Assembly (NCBI RefSeq): GCF_037975245.1 | Contig: NC_092562.1 | Coordinates: 22,089,054 to 22,153,053 of the forward strand | Source of the DNA: Apostichopus japonicus | Lineage: Eukaryota > Echinodermata > Holothuroidea > Aspidochirotida > Stichopodidae | Length of the DNA: 64,000 bases | Direction: 5' to 3' | Part shown: positions 34,326 to 47,600 of the stretch, one piece after another | Layout: each line of letters begins with the position of its first letter | How positions within the stretch are numbered: the first letter of the stretch is position 1 | Position numbers and translations under genes: made by a program | The notes under the pieces: generated by a model | What the model was told of the DNA's origin: nothing | Database searches by the model: none | The model's input: only the letters and a program-made list of their open reading frames with translations

Positions 34326-35494
34326 GTAAACTCAAGTACATATCAATTGACTTCTAGCAGAACTTGACCCAAAATCAATGCACCCCATGAAACTGATGGA
34401 AAAAGGTGGACACAGTAGCAATGAGAACCAGGTTGGGAGGGGGGGGGGGAGATGACATCTAACTTGGACCCCTACTCACGGTCTACATTTCTCTGAACGT
34501 ATATTAAGGAAAGGACAATAATTTTTTTCTCCCATATTTCCCCTGGCCCCGTAATTGACCACAGACCCCAGGCTGTAAACCCCTAACCTGCTCTTGTTAG
34601 TCCTGGTGGCACAATGGGGGAGGAGAGGGAGGGAATGCGTGATTGACAACATTGCTAGAAGCCAGGTTGAACTAATTGATACATTCTGTCCACAAGCTCA
34701 GCATTTTGGTAACAAACGTAGCATTCAAAAGTCTTATTAGGTCTTTTCTGAAGGGTGGGGAGGGGAGAGGGGGTGGGTGGGTGGGTTTCAGAGTATTAGT
34801 GCTTAAGAAAATTAAATAAGACAAATATTTTTCATTTTAACATTTTGTGTGATCAACTTATATTAAAAGTAGTAAAGGCAGAGCAAAGCTGTTACATGTT
34901 AACTGAAATTAGTCATAAATTTCCAGGATTTGCAAATGACTATCCTATACATGACATCTAAATTTATGGGAGACAAACTTTGCTGTATTGGATAAATATG
35001 GTGAATAAGGAGCAGCAAAAATATTGAAACCGCACAAATCTTTTAGTTAGATACGAAGGGACACCCAATTGAATGTAAATTGTACATGCTTCTGTCAAAG
35101 TGACATAAATATGTACTGCAAAGTGCAACATTTGGATCATCCCATGACATAAAGCTTGAAGGGATTGGGAGGTTATATATGGAGAAGGGCAGTGGTTCAG
35201 CTAGTACATGCATGAAGACAGATGCATTGCTTTAAAGTACCAAAATAGAGTGTTGTTCGCAGTGGATATGGGAGTGTAACAGTTCTGTGGAGGTTGGTAA
35301 GTACTGAACAATGTAAGCTTTTCCATTGCCAGAAAGTTACTCAAATATTGGAAATAGTAAACACTAAGTAATAAACCTAATGTCAGGGGTTTGAAGATTA
35401 AATGATAAATAAAAACGAAAGTTTATAACTAAACTCAAGAAATATATTTTAATCTCAAAGTATAAAAGAAATCACCATTTTCACCAAATAATAT

Positions 35495-35640
35495 ATCTAT
35501 CTATATAGAACTATATGTCTATCTATATAGAACTATATGTTTATATAGAACTATATATATATATATGTATCTATACCTATATATATAGATATCATTATAT
35601 AGATACGCATATATATACATAAATATGTAAACACAAGTAG
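35495..35640. repeat. TATA/TCTATATAG-rich simple sequence
   Basis: Interleaved ATCTATATAGAACTATATG and TA runs with inverted symmetry. Confidence 0.85.
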
Positions 35641-36469
35641 TTCAGCTCTTGTTGCTCTGAAAAAAAAGGAATCAAATCAAATCAAAATAGCGTGGCATAA
35701 TCAGATTATAAAATCTCTAATTTAGACTGCAAATTGCTAGAAATGACTTCATTGTCATGATAAATAAATGTTAATATGACCCAAGGACAAACCCATCCTG
35801 ATAGAATTTCATTTAAGTACCAAAAAGATTCCAGTGCTGAAAATATGATATGGAAATTATGACTACAAAGTAGTACTTAAGTAAAGTGCTGTAACCACTA
35901 TTTACGGAACTCTTAAAAAACAAATCTTTATAGATGATTAACTTCAGTATAAATCTTAAATGCAAGGAAATGTTTGGAGGTAATATCAAAATGGAACCAT
36001 TATACAGAAAAAAATCATTAAAATAAAAGTGAGTATGAATAGAAAAATAATTATATATCAAAAACAAATATAAAAAAACATTTACTTGCATAATTGTTAT
36101 TAGTTATAGGCTAATATAGAATTATGCAAAAACAACCGTTATGGATCATTAGTATTCTCCCCGAATATGCCTAACAGACAGAAAGTGGTCATCGGGGAAT
36201 CAAACTTTCAGAGGCTCTGCAAGGTGGCTCTCAATGCATGTACCCACTGAGATATTTCATGATCTAACTGGACCCTCATCAATGTCTTGGAACAATTTGG
36301 AGATAATCCAATGGTTGCTGGTTAGAATTCTGTTGCTTCTATCAAATTGTTAGATATAATTTGCGAGTTGCTTTCCTGCTTGTTGACTTTACTTCGACCA
36401 TTTGAAGGATTAGAACCTCCAGGAAACAAGCGTTAGAAAGTATCAAAATATTTAAGCACTAAAAAGTGA

Positions 36470-36740
36470 ACCTGTAGAGTACTTATTGTACATTCATATA
36501 GTACTTATTATGTATGCAGTTACTACGTATTCATAAAGTACTAATAATACGTTCATTGAGTACTTACTATGGATCTGTAGAGAACCTATTGTACATTCAT
36601 ATAGTACTCATTATGTATGCAGTTACTACATATTCATATAGTACTTATAATACGTTTATTGAGTACTTATTACCAATCTGTAGAGCACTTATTGTACATT
36701 CACAAAGTACTTATTATCCAGTAGCATAGTTCTTCGGAAC
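36470..36740. repeat. AGTACTTATT-type minisatellite with about 120-bp higher order
   Basis: Sub-units of about 20 bp (CATTCATATAGTACTTATT and variants) are arranged in a longer unit that recurs about 115-120 bp later (CTGTAGAG.A..TATTGTACATT). Confidence 0.85.
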
Positions 36741-39700
36741 ATTCATTGAAAATACTTGTTATACAACCATGTATTACTTATTACGAATTAATATCCTTTT
36801 TATGATGTATTCATATAGCATCAACCCAAATCACTATCCTTGCTTTAAAACTCATTTATTTGAGTAAGGTTTTGAAATTATTTGGGTAAAAAAAATAATT
36901 CTGCAGAAATTGTGTTTAGTTAACAAAATAACTGTTTACCAGTATGGTTCAGAAAAAGATTTCTTTGTATTTAGGAACTGTTTGTAATAGATTTGAGAGA
37001 TAAAAAGAGATGAAACTATTCAAAATTCAAAATGCCCAACCAATTTGACAGTTTTTTCTTGTGGGAGAAGGGAGAGGGGAGTTGTACAAAACTGTACGTG
37101 TAGGTATCAACAGTGCAAAATTTAGTACGCAACAGTGACTTTATGTACACCGTCATTTCTGAAATTCAATTTGGACATACCAATACAACCACTTAATGTA
37201 CACAAAACTTTTTAATTTGTTTTGAACAGCTTTAATCACCAATTTGTATGCTTATCTACAAGAAAGCATATGACTAATGGATAGGCCGCATTGACCATGA
37301 CATTGGAATACTATACCTATATATACATGTAGTAGTACCCTGCAGCAAGGTAAAAATAGCTCCCAATACTTTGACCCAAAATGTAAAATGACATAGCTTT
37401 TACGGCCAGATGAATATTGATGTAATTGGGGATAAGATGTAATCAACTATGTATCATACAAATATCGGACCTTAAGTATCTTAAAAATGATCTGTTTATT
37501 ACAAAATATGTTGAATATGAGCATTATACATATTAAACAAACTTATTGTGACAGCTCGATCCAGAGGTTCAATTAACGCCAGATGAAGACATGAACCTCA
37601 TGGATCTCTGTGTACTAAATATTTACGTAAACCGAAGACATAAAAACAACACCAAATGAGATGAAATAATTTTATAATTTACAGCAGCTGGTTCCACAAA
37701 TCTACTAAAGTTTCCAAATGCCATTTCCCACCAGATTCACCTTCCCTCAGCAAGGTCCGGTGGACACACCTTGAACTATGTCTTTCTCTCCATAGCGTTA
37801 AAATTAATCTGTTTTATGACAATAACAAGTTTTCACCCAATTCTTATTTAAAGTATAGGCTGGGCAGCCTACTGTAGAAAGCACTGTAATGAAAGTGTTA
37901 CAGATCGATGCTATGTGTTCACATTTGGATTGAAGCATAGCAAACATCTATGTATAAATGTTACCTTTATGCTTACACAACCGGCTGAGTTAAAGGTCTT
38001 AATTCCTTGTATCACGTCTATCAGGCCCTTGCACAGTACATGTCTTCCTTTACAGATCTTCAAAATTGCAGTCCAATAGTTTTAAAGTAAATGTGCAAAC
38101 TGATGACAGGTGCAGTGTCGAGATTGTCTTTGTACATCGTAGTAGTTTTAAAAATCTGGCTAGTCTGATGGTTATTATATCACAGAATATTATATTACTA
38201 CAATAATTAAGTTAAACCTATGAAACTTCATTTCATAATAAATCAAAAATATCCTCATATCAATTTTCATTGACATTTCCGCATTTCATACATCACCTCA
38301 AAATGAAGTACATAACATGAGGTAACTTCTAACTTCTGTGTTAAAAATGACAAATAGGTTACATTTTGATCTGCCAATTTCTCTTTAAAGTTGCTATTCT
38401 TCCATTGTAGACAATGATTTGAATTTGTTCACGTGATTATTTTGGTTTTAATATTGACTGTATTTCATTTGTAATATCTTTTTCTTTTACTTTAAGAATC
38501 AACCTAATTTCCCTTGATTAAATGTTTAATATGCAACTTTCTATACCTTCTTTGTGTTTGGCATTTCCTACACAATGTCTGCATAGTGTACCTTAATATT
38601 TTGATAACCCCCCCCCCAAAAAAAAAAATTTTTTAGCTGCTGCTGTTACATGCAATAGATCACCGAGTCTGTATGTACACTCATAATATAAAAAATATTT
38701 CTGTCTATCCTTTGAAAGAGAAAAACAAAAAGGTCATTTACAAAAAAGACCTGATATTAGCAAATGCACGTGATGTCAAATGAAAGCAAAGAAAAACAAT
38801 TAAAGAAAAAAGGATATAAAACATACTTTTCCCATTTACCATGATTACTATCAGATACAAACATTGAAATAAGATAATTCTCATCATGAAAGGATAATCT
38901 ACATAAGCTGCCATAACCAAATCGCTTACCAAAAATGTAGATGCACGAGTAAAACAAACTTGTTAACAATAAACAAATAAACAATTTAACAAACACACAC
39001 ATGCACAAAACACACACAATTGACCTCCTATGAATCTCTTCATTTAGTTGTGGCTTATTTTGAACACAAAGAACGCCAAATCAATTTTACAGTTCCATGC
39101 ATCAGTCCTTGTACTTTGACTATAACAAGTGACTTTATAGATGCAGTCGATATATGTGATTGTCATACGGAAGATGATAACGTTAATGGAAAATAGCAAT
39201 AACAAGGCTATCTGACTTGTTTTAAGTACTAACCAGCTTCAAACATATTTACCCATTTCAAGGTACCTTTATCCCAATACCAATATTTACAGCACACCGA
39301 CAAACTGACATCTGGTTAATTCAGCCATCGGTTTAAAAGATGACCTTAAAGGCACATTTGAATTTTGAATAACTCTATGCTATATTATACAATTACAGAC
39401 ATGTTAACTTCCATTCAAAATAGCTAACTAACAAAATAGAGCAAACCCCCCCACCCCCCCCAAAAACAAACAAACAAACAAACAACAAACACCCAAAACA
39501 GTAAAAAAAACAACAACCAGACAGTTATATACAATGAAACGTTTTATCAAGGTACTGTCATTTACAGCTGCCTACCATTTCAGAAACAAAGACATGATTT
39601 TCAGGAAGAAACAGAGAAATACGTTCAAAATCAGTCATTCTTTGCCAACATACAGTAGTGCCCAAACATTCACTCTGATACTTTCCCTATGATATACACA

Positions 39701-40687
39701 GAGATCATTGTGTTTCTTGGGACTTTGAATGACATTGGAAAGTTTCCCATCCATCGATTGCAAATGATTTACTTAGGTAAGGAAAGTCATTGATGTTTAC
39801 CATTGATGATTTAAACATACATGCAAATCTGGTGCATGTTTACCCTCTGGTCAAAATCGTATGGATGGAATAGGTTAGACATCTCATACACACTCACCTA
39901 AGTTTCAAAAACATGAAAGAAGATCACACCTTTGGTTACAACATGGGTCTAAGTACGGGAAAAATGCTAGAGAAATGCTATTGAAGATGACATTAAGTCT
40001 ACATATGGAAGACTTGGCATGGGCTTTGATCTGTGCTACTTAAGTTCTAAACGGGTTTGGATCTCATCTTCTTTGTCTAAAACTCTCTGAGTGAATGCCT
40101 TTCACTCTACGATGTCTATGATGAAGGCGATGACAATGAAGCTGGATAATTTGTTCCACAATCTAGTGCATCACATCATGATGGGCGTATTAGCATCACG
40201 TTTACAAAAATCAGTCCATATTCAACAAATCTACTAAATTGACCGTTCTCTCTTGGAGTTGCGAACCTTTCGCATTCATTACTGAACAGGCCGTAGGCAA
40301 ATGTAAGCGACATTCCTTAAAGCGATGAATTTAAGCTACTAAATACTAATTTGGGTTATTTTACAACTAAGTCTACTGCACTGGCTATATTTTTGGCTAT
40401 TACGCTAAAAAGAAAATTCTACACTGAAGTGATTTTAGATATAACAACTAGTCCTGACAGTGACAGATTTTCCATAAAAGGTTTGCTTTTGACAAATTTT
40501 GATTGCTCAACTATCTTTTACTGAGAAAAAATTGCATCCTTTTGGTTTATAAGCACCATACTTGTTGATTATGTTAGTCAGGATGAAATAAACTCTCATC
40601 CCCCTGTTACTTAGTCAAGAAATGAAAATATAAGATAGCTTGCATAAAATATTCACTTGATTACAACGATGTATAAGTATCTTGGCA

Positions 40688-40792
40688 TTATACAGCAAAG
40701 AATAAACAATAACAAATAAAAGGTTGCTTGAAAGACAAAAGTCTCTCCTGAATAGTAATTCTGGAGTTAGCTGAGTTTTCAGATTTACTGCC
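40688..40792 (-). other. Possible alternative last exon of PTPR
   Basis: A strong acceptor (pyrimidine run then TTGTACAG) is followed by 34 open codons (GSKSENSANSRITIQERL...) and TAA. Phase 0 fits the donor of the exon at 42552. No homology recognised; it lies beyond the main stop and the candidate polyA signal. Confidence 0.25.
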
Positions 40793-41027
40793 CTGTACAA
40801 AAGAAAAGAAAATAGTCCATGTCAGTACGGTTTCAAAAAGGTTGCCAGCAAGATGGAATTTTAGATTCTTCGATAAACCAACAACATAAACATCAAATGA
40901 TATCAACATTGCGACAAGCAACAACATAGGAACTATATTGAGCATTCTTTTTAATGTGAGAAATCAACATTTTAAACACCAGCATCAAGTAAACATAACC
41001 ATTGTGAGAACAAACAATGTGAGATCC

Positions 41028-41105
41028 AACCAGTGACATATAATCTCCTAGCAACATATGATCTCCTAGCAACCTATGATCTCCTAGCAACCTATGATCT
41101 CCTAG
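41028..41105. repeat. 18-bp tandem repeat, four copies
   Basis: Unit AGCAACCTATGATCTCCT, in the 3' flank of PTPR. Confidence 0.9.
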
Positions 41106-41239
41106 CAGCTAAGTAAAGTCTCCAATGGCATCATCAATATCCATTGAACTCCATTGTAACTATGTGGTGTTACTAATACACCACTTATATGATCCAAAGA
41201 ACGAATGTTAGCAGCATTTATAAACAAAATCACGTAGCA

Positions 41240-41245
41240 TTTATT
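41240..41245 (-). terminator. Candidate polyadenylation signal of PTPR
   Basis: AATAAA on the minus strand about 360 nt after the PTPR stop codon. Confidence 0.4.
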
Positions 41246-41604
41246 TAATCTCTGGTTTATACCCTGGCTGGCTCAAGTATGGCGGGTTCTTTCATCCATG
41301 ACGAGGCAAAGCAATCAAAAGCGATAACACACATGAAATGATAACTGAAAGAAAAGTTACTTTAACTTCTTAAACGGTAAGTTATAAACCATTTTACGTT
41401 CACCATATGCAAATGTGGCTATACGTGACACATTATGATAACTGCCTCAACGCCAAGCTGGTCTTAGATGTATTAACTACCAGATGAACGGAAACTATGT
41501 TAACCACGGCAGCTATCTTCAACTTCAGCACACTCTCAGTTTATCAATGCAGAATTTTTCTTATTTTGTTTTTTCATTTAACCACTTTTATACTCACCCT
41601 CTCT

Positions 41605-41679
41605 CTATCTATAATTTGCATACTGGTCAAAAGTATCTAAATGCTTCAGTACTGCCTGGTAAAGGAACTCATACTGAGT
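41605..41679 (-). CDS. PTPR last exon: C-terminal helix and stop
   Basis: Twenty-four codons plus TAG, phase 0, acceptor [31 protein letters not shown] matches the closing helix of D2 (QYEFCY--V-EY---F--Y). A candidate polyadenylation signal AATAAA on this strand is at 41245-41240. Confidence 0.92.
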   Translation of the reverse strand, partial: TQYEFLYQAVLKHLDTFDQYANYR

Positions 41680-44600
41680 CTGAAAGTGAGAATGTTAAAA
41701 TAATTCCATCATTTTCGATAAGAACTGAGAACATGCTTTTCAAATTGTTACTTAATGTCAAATGAGCTTTTAACAAGCATAAATTGTTCAAAGCATTTTA
41801 TTCTCAGTGACAATGAATATCTCATTCATGGACAGTGTGAGTGCAATGTCATGAGTATGAGAACAACATCACAAGTATGAGAACAACATCAAGAGTATTA
41901 GGACAACATCACACATATGGGAACAAGATCACAAGTATGAGAACATCAGAGATATGAGAACATAACTACTGTAGTATGAGAACAACATCACAGATATGAG
42001 AACAACATCACAGATATGAGAACAACATAACTAGTATGAGAACAATATCATGAGTATGAGAACAACATAACTAGTATGAGAACAATATCATGAGTATGAG
42101 AACAACATAACTAGTATGAGAACAATATGCTGAGTATGAGAACAACATGACTAGTATGAGAACAATATCATGAGTATGAGAACAACATAACTAGTATGAG
42201 AACAATATGCTGAGTATGAGAACAACATGACTAGTATGAGAACAATATCACAAGTATGAGAACAACATAACTAGTATGAGAACAATATTCTGAGTAAGAA
42301 AACATGTCAAAGTCCGTTGATACGATAACGAATCTGATTTAGACAATGTTTCCAACTAAGTCTGCTCTTTAATTAGATGATCAACTACACAAAAGTGCAC
42401 CGGTATATTGGCCATTCTGTCAACAGAGTGTCTGTCAAATCAAAACCAGCTCAATGTTGGACCGTGTGGTTGTGGTATGGACCTGGTTTGAGTTTGTGAG
42501 ATGAGGGTCCACTTGTGACTATATTTAATTTCCATTGTTTATAAAACTTACCGCATCATGAAGCATGTGTTGTCGCTGTTGTCGTAGGGTTCTCACGGTC
42601 TGGAAGACATCGACCACACCCTCTGCCCTGGCCCTCTCCATCAATATCGAAAGAGCAATCCAAACTGCTGTCCTTCCAACGCCAGTACTGATTAGAGGAG
42701 CAAATGAAAAGAAAGTGTAAACTAATGTCGTTACAACCAATTCCCCCCCCCCCCCCCCCCACCCCCTAACCTCTTTCCTTAATCCTCTCTTTGTCTTTCT
42801 GCAGTTTATCTCCTACCCTGTTGTTTTCTTTCTTCTCTCCATCCCTTGTCTACTAATCATCTTAGATCTTTCTCTTTTGTGTTCACCCTGCTCATTAACC
42901 TGTCTGTATTCTGTGTGTGTATATTTGTCCCTTCTGTTACTGTAACTTGTCATTCAGCCTCTGAAGAAGATCCTGCTAGGATCGAACATGTCAGGCCCTC
43001 TTACTTTTACACATAACTAACTTTTGGTAACAATTACACAGATAATAAAACTTGTTTGAGTGAAAGCGGTTAACTGAGGCCAATGTCAGCTAGGATTAAA
43101 TTTCAGTTAAAATGTAATACTTTATTGTCTTAGAAGAAGCTATAAACATGAACAGAGGCTGTAAAATTCAAACAGGTAGTAAAAGTTGCTAGTCAGCACA
43201 GAGTTCCTTGGCTTCAATGAACTAACTGGGGAGAGATTTTTATCCTGTGTTTGGTGTTTTGCTTCACCAGCAAAGACTGTTTTCATATTGAGGCACAGCA
43301 GCCACTTATTTTGTGGTGACAACTTTATCATCTGATCTAGAAACGGTAGGGTGATGGCAGTGGTGGTGGGGAGGGGGGTTTGGGTCAAAAATATTTCAAT
43401 AAAATACAACCTTTTTAACCAACAACATCACATATCCATTTCCAAATTGGCACACATATGTTAACACCACTGAAATAGTATTTTCAAACGAGTTACATTT
43501 CTTGATTTTGTATCAATATATTTTGGTACCAATGGTGCTCTGCACTCTTTATATCATTGTAAGGTTGAAGGAAAATGGGGAAGATATTTGGGCTTCTCGA
43601 GCAAAGGAAGAACCACACACATACAAGGACACCAGGTTTTATTACTAAGAAACCATTTACATGACCGGTTATTTACTCACTCCAGAAACAAACGGTGTTC
43701 CTGTTCATTCAATATCTCGTTTATATCAACTTCCAGCATTCCAGCTAGATCCAATATTAAGTGTTAAATTTCTTCCCTCTATGTTTAGTCAATTGCTATA
43801 TATTACAGCTCACATATTTATTTATTCTGTTTAACTTACTGGCAGAAGACAACGATTGGATGTCTAGAGTGATCAGGTGACTCTTCACGCTCCGAGTTCT
43901 GCTGATGTTCGTGAGCAACGTTCACTAAGTCGATCACAGATTCACAGCAGTTTGGAGTTCCCACTTCAGGCCAACCATGGAAGCGAAACATCGTTACCTT
44001 ACGTCCACTTACCCCCTATAGGACAAACAAAAATGGAAAACGCTAGAAATCCCACAAAATGCTAGTTTTGACCACCTCATTTGGTCTTGGATTCAAGCAA
44101 GTAACCTTCAAACATGACAAAGTCAATCTAGCCATCTTTCTGTTTAAACTTATATACTAGCAGCCTAAAATTAGAATTTCACTCATATTGTATTACTATC
44201 GGTTTCGGCCGGTATAAACCGGTGATACACATCCCACTGTTGACCGATAGCAATCCGATACCAATTGCAAATAAAGATAATAAAAAAAGACAAAGATGAA
44301 CATGGAATTGTGCTTGGATCGCATTGAAATGACACAGAATTGGGGATTGGTTTCTAAACCAGAATAGTATCGACCTTAACTTTGACAAAAAATCAGGCTT
44401 GTTTTGAAGAATCAATATTGGTTGCAAAACTAGCAGTAAATCCCGCATGCTGTTAATCGGTGCAACACTACTTAAAACTATTTCTTTAAACGAAATGTTC
44501 ACACTTTGAAATATATCACTGAGTCCCATTCACACTTGGAATCTTTGTTTCATAAATTATCTTAAATTATCATAAATTATAAAGCATTGGTGTGAACAGA

Positions 44601-47600
44601 AAGTTATTTTGTTTAAAGGGAGACACATAGCATGCCAAAATTGTCACTGTGGTGATCTTATCACTTTAGTGTCCACCCTAACTTAACCTAGATCGTTACA
44701 GAAAACCAACAAAAGACAGAGAATAAAAAGAAAGACTTCTCTTCTTCATTCTTATATTACAAACAACAAGCACTTAAAAACTGGTCAAAGATGCTGATAT
44801 TTCTACTCATTCATACTATCCTATACTACTATTGATGTACCCGCATACATACCTCAGTGCTGGACAGGCTAAAATTATGGACGGTGTAATCTTCTTCTTC
44901 ATTTTCTGAAGCAAGTTCAACAGTCAAATTGCCAAAAGTCTGAGGCTCCTCCTCCGGCCAAAACTTCACACACATTTCCTAAAAAGACAAAATCAAGTAT
45001 TGGTTTTGAACAATTAAGCACAATCTAAACTAATGGCAGATTTTTGGAGATGATGTCACTTCATATAACCATACAACTGAAGCAGCTTTGCATTTAGTCA
45101 GTACAGTAAAATATACTTCTAAAAGTATGCATAGTATTGTTACGTGACCTAAACTTTTCAGTTTGATTGACTGGAAAACTGCAGCTAAGAGTAAATAGTC
45201 AAGAAGTGTTGGAAGGTCTCGGCATAGTACTTCTATTTATTTTGAAAAATACGAATATAGATTTTGCTTTATACTTTTTCATAAAAGCAGCTGTGAATCA
45301 AAGAATAACTAATTAGGCAGGAATTTGGTATTTGAGCAGGAGCAGCCCCCAAAATATAAAATAAATAAAAGCAGAACAGAACATTCAAGTACTAGTAATG
45401 TTTCTAGTTATACCTATAACAGTTTTCAAGATATCAAACCTTAAATGTCTGAGATGCTCCTTTAAGGCCAAATGAATGAGAAAATCCTCATCTAAATCCA
45501 GGCTTAAATATTCAGGATGATTCTTTTGTTCGTTTAATACATTATGATAACTAAAATATGTTCTTTATATATCATACAATTCCAAAGAACAAGCACGGAA
45601 GACATTTCAGACATCTTTGTCTTCGAGAAACTTCTAGTGTGTGTTCTTAAAATCTCCCTTGTGGCAGTAAAACCATTCTGTAAAACCATTGAGGTTTTAT
45701 CCTTGCTTCTGTGGAGCTGGCACTCATCGATATATACTAGACTTAGTAGTTCATACACTTCGGCCTGACGATCCCCTAGAAAAATTCAAGCATCCAGCCT
45801 CACCAAAAACAGAGACAGTATATATAGCCAGGAATGATACCAGTGGTTATTTTGTGCCTACAGTCATACTTTAGATTGCACTACAAACAAAGGGGTAAAT
45901 TTACCAATGGGCATTAAATTTACTCCCACCTCACCCCCCCTGCACAAATCAAAGGTTAAATTCTGGGAAGTCATCTTGGTAAACCAACTATCTTTTCTTC
46001 CTTGCCCCCCCCCCCACTCCTGGAGTTCCTTTAATATCCTTAATACTCACATTTCCTTTCTCTTCCAAGTCTGTTAGCATGATGACTGTAGCTGTTAAAC
46101 TTTCCCAAACCAGTCTCCAGAAATCATGAACAGTATTCTCCATGGGTGCCTGGGTAGCGATGTACATGTTCTTCCTTTCGTATCCCTGGTGTCAAAAGTC
46201 AGTCAAAATGAATTTTTAAATTAATTATTTAATTATTTTGTTTTAGTAAATATAAAGTTGATGCTTTAAAGAAACTTGATCTCAAAGAAAAGTCAGCTTC
46301 GTTTTTCTTAAATCATTGAAGGGTGACCAACAAGCACTATCAAGATTGAGCAGAACACTAACTGTAAATTCTAGTGGCTGAAGATGATGGCTAAACAAAT
46401 AATTTTGGGAATTTTCTGCATCTGTACTTCAAAACCACACATCCTCATAGCAATTCCGTATCGCAAACATTTGAACTTTTCAAGTCTGTTTATGTTTTGT
46501 GAATGCATTTGGCAACAGCAGTAAGAATGATAACATGGTAATTCAGTTGAAAATGTTTTAGTTTTTTTCCTATATGGTAATTCAACTCACTTATTCTATT
46601 ATCTTATGTTATAATACTTGTTCAATAATGTTTCTAAGAATAAGGTTGTTTTAATTCTAAATACACAGAATATTGACAACTAAGCAACCATTCTTTGGGA
46701 ATCATATGTCGAAGATAAATCAACAAGAATATTATAATAGCAACAAGAGTATTATAATAGCAAAGTAAAACCCTTGAAGAACAGTTGTCATGATGACATC
46801 TCAAACCACCTTGTGCACTCCCTGGAAGAAACCAAGGGATTATCTTATCAAAACAAAAGTTTACCTTCAAGTTAGGAATAGGATATTGAGATGGAGTTTT
46901 CAACTAACAGTGTGGAATATCTTTCTCTCTTAGAAAAGTGTGACATTGCCTTTTTAGTTTTTTACATTTTTTTCATTGATAGGCATCAGTCACTAGATTA
47001 GAGGCATAATTGACTTACTTTGATGTAGGATGCATTGATGTAGGTTGAATTTTCATCTCCGACCAACCTCTCCAAAAGGACCCTATTGTGGTCATCTGCA
47101 AAAAAAATCACAAAAGGAAGTGAAATAAAAGTGAAAATTTACATTACAAAAAAAAAAATCTAACAGCAAAATGGCGGTTACCCATATAAGGGATCCCACA
47201 CTTTGGTGAAATTTAAATCTCATGAATTTGCAATAAAAAAATTTCATGCAAAGGTTAAGAAATTCCATGAATGTTTTGAGCAAAAACGATTTTAAGGAAA
47301 CCTTTCTACGTAACATGGCTTTTGATATATTTACTCATTTCATGACTTTCACACGTACAGAAATTCAATTTCAAATTTCTATGACCTTTCTATGAACATG
47401 TAAACCATGCATTGTATCTTTAGTAATAGGTCAAACTCATACACTCAAATTATGGAACTAACAAGCATCCGTCCTTGTCACATTCTTCTTAGACACAGAA
47501 AAAAGAACATGTAAGAAAAAGAGTGCTTGTTTTATTTCAAAAAGACACAAAAGTTCATATTTGCTAAAATTTGGGGAAAAAATATATGTTTGAGATATGT

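Larger units (their letters stand above)
31875..41604. other. Intergenic region with UTRs and minisatellites
   Basis: No confident gene in this 9.7 kb. It contains hydrolase 3' sequence at the left, PTPR 3' sequence at the right, and four minisatellites listed separately. Short ORFs here lack family features and codon structure. Confidence 0.6.

Noticed and set aside
40200-40340. Open minus-strand stretch FSNECERFATPREN
   Set aside because: The acceptor is plausible, but the frame required by the upstream donor begins with a stop codon.
40500-40560. Minus-strand EQSKFVKSKPF as the missing EQY helix of PTPR D2
   Set aside because: Phase 0 from the preceding donor would start with TAA; the real helix TQYEFLY was found at 41679.
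41240-41290. Short minus-strand peptide NPPYLSQPGYKPEIK ending in a stop
   Set aside because: It looked like a C-terminus, but the true PTPR last exon is at 41605-41679 with a better acceptor and homology. This lies in its 3' UTR.
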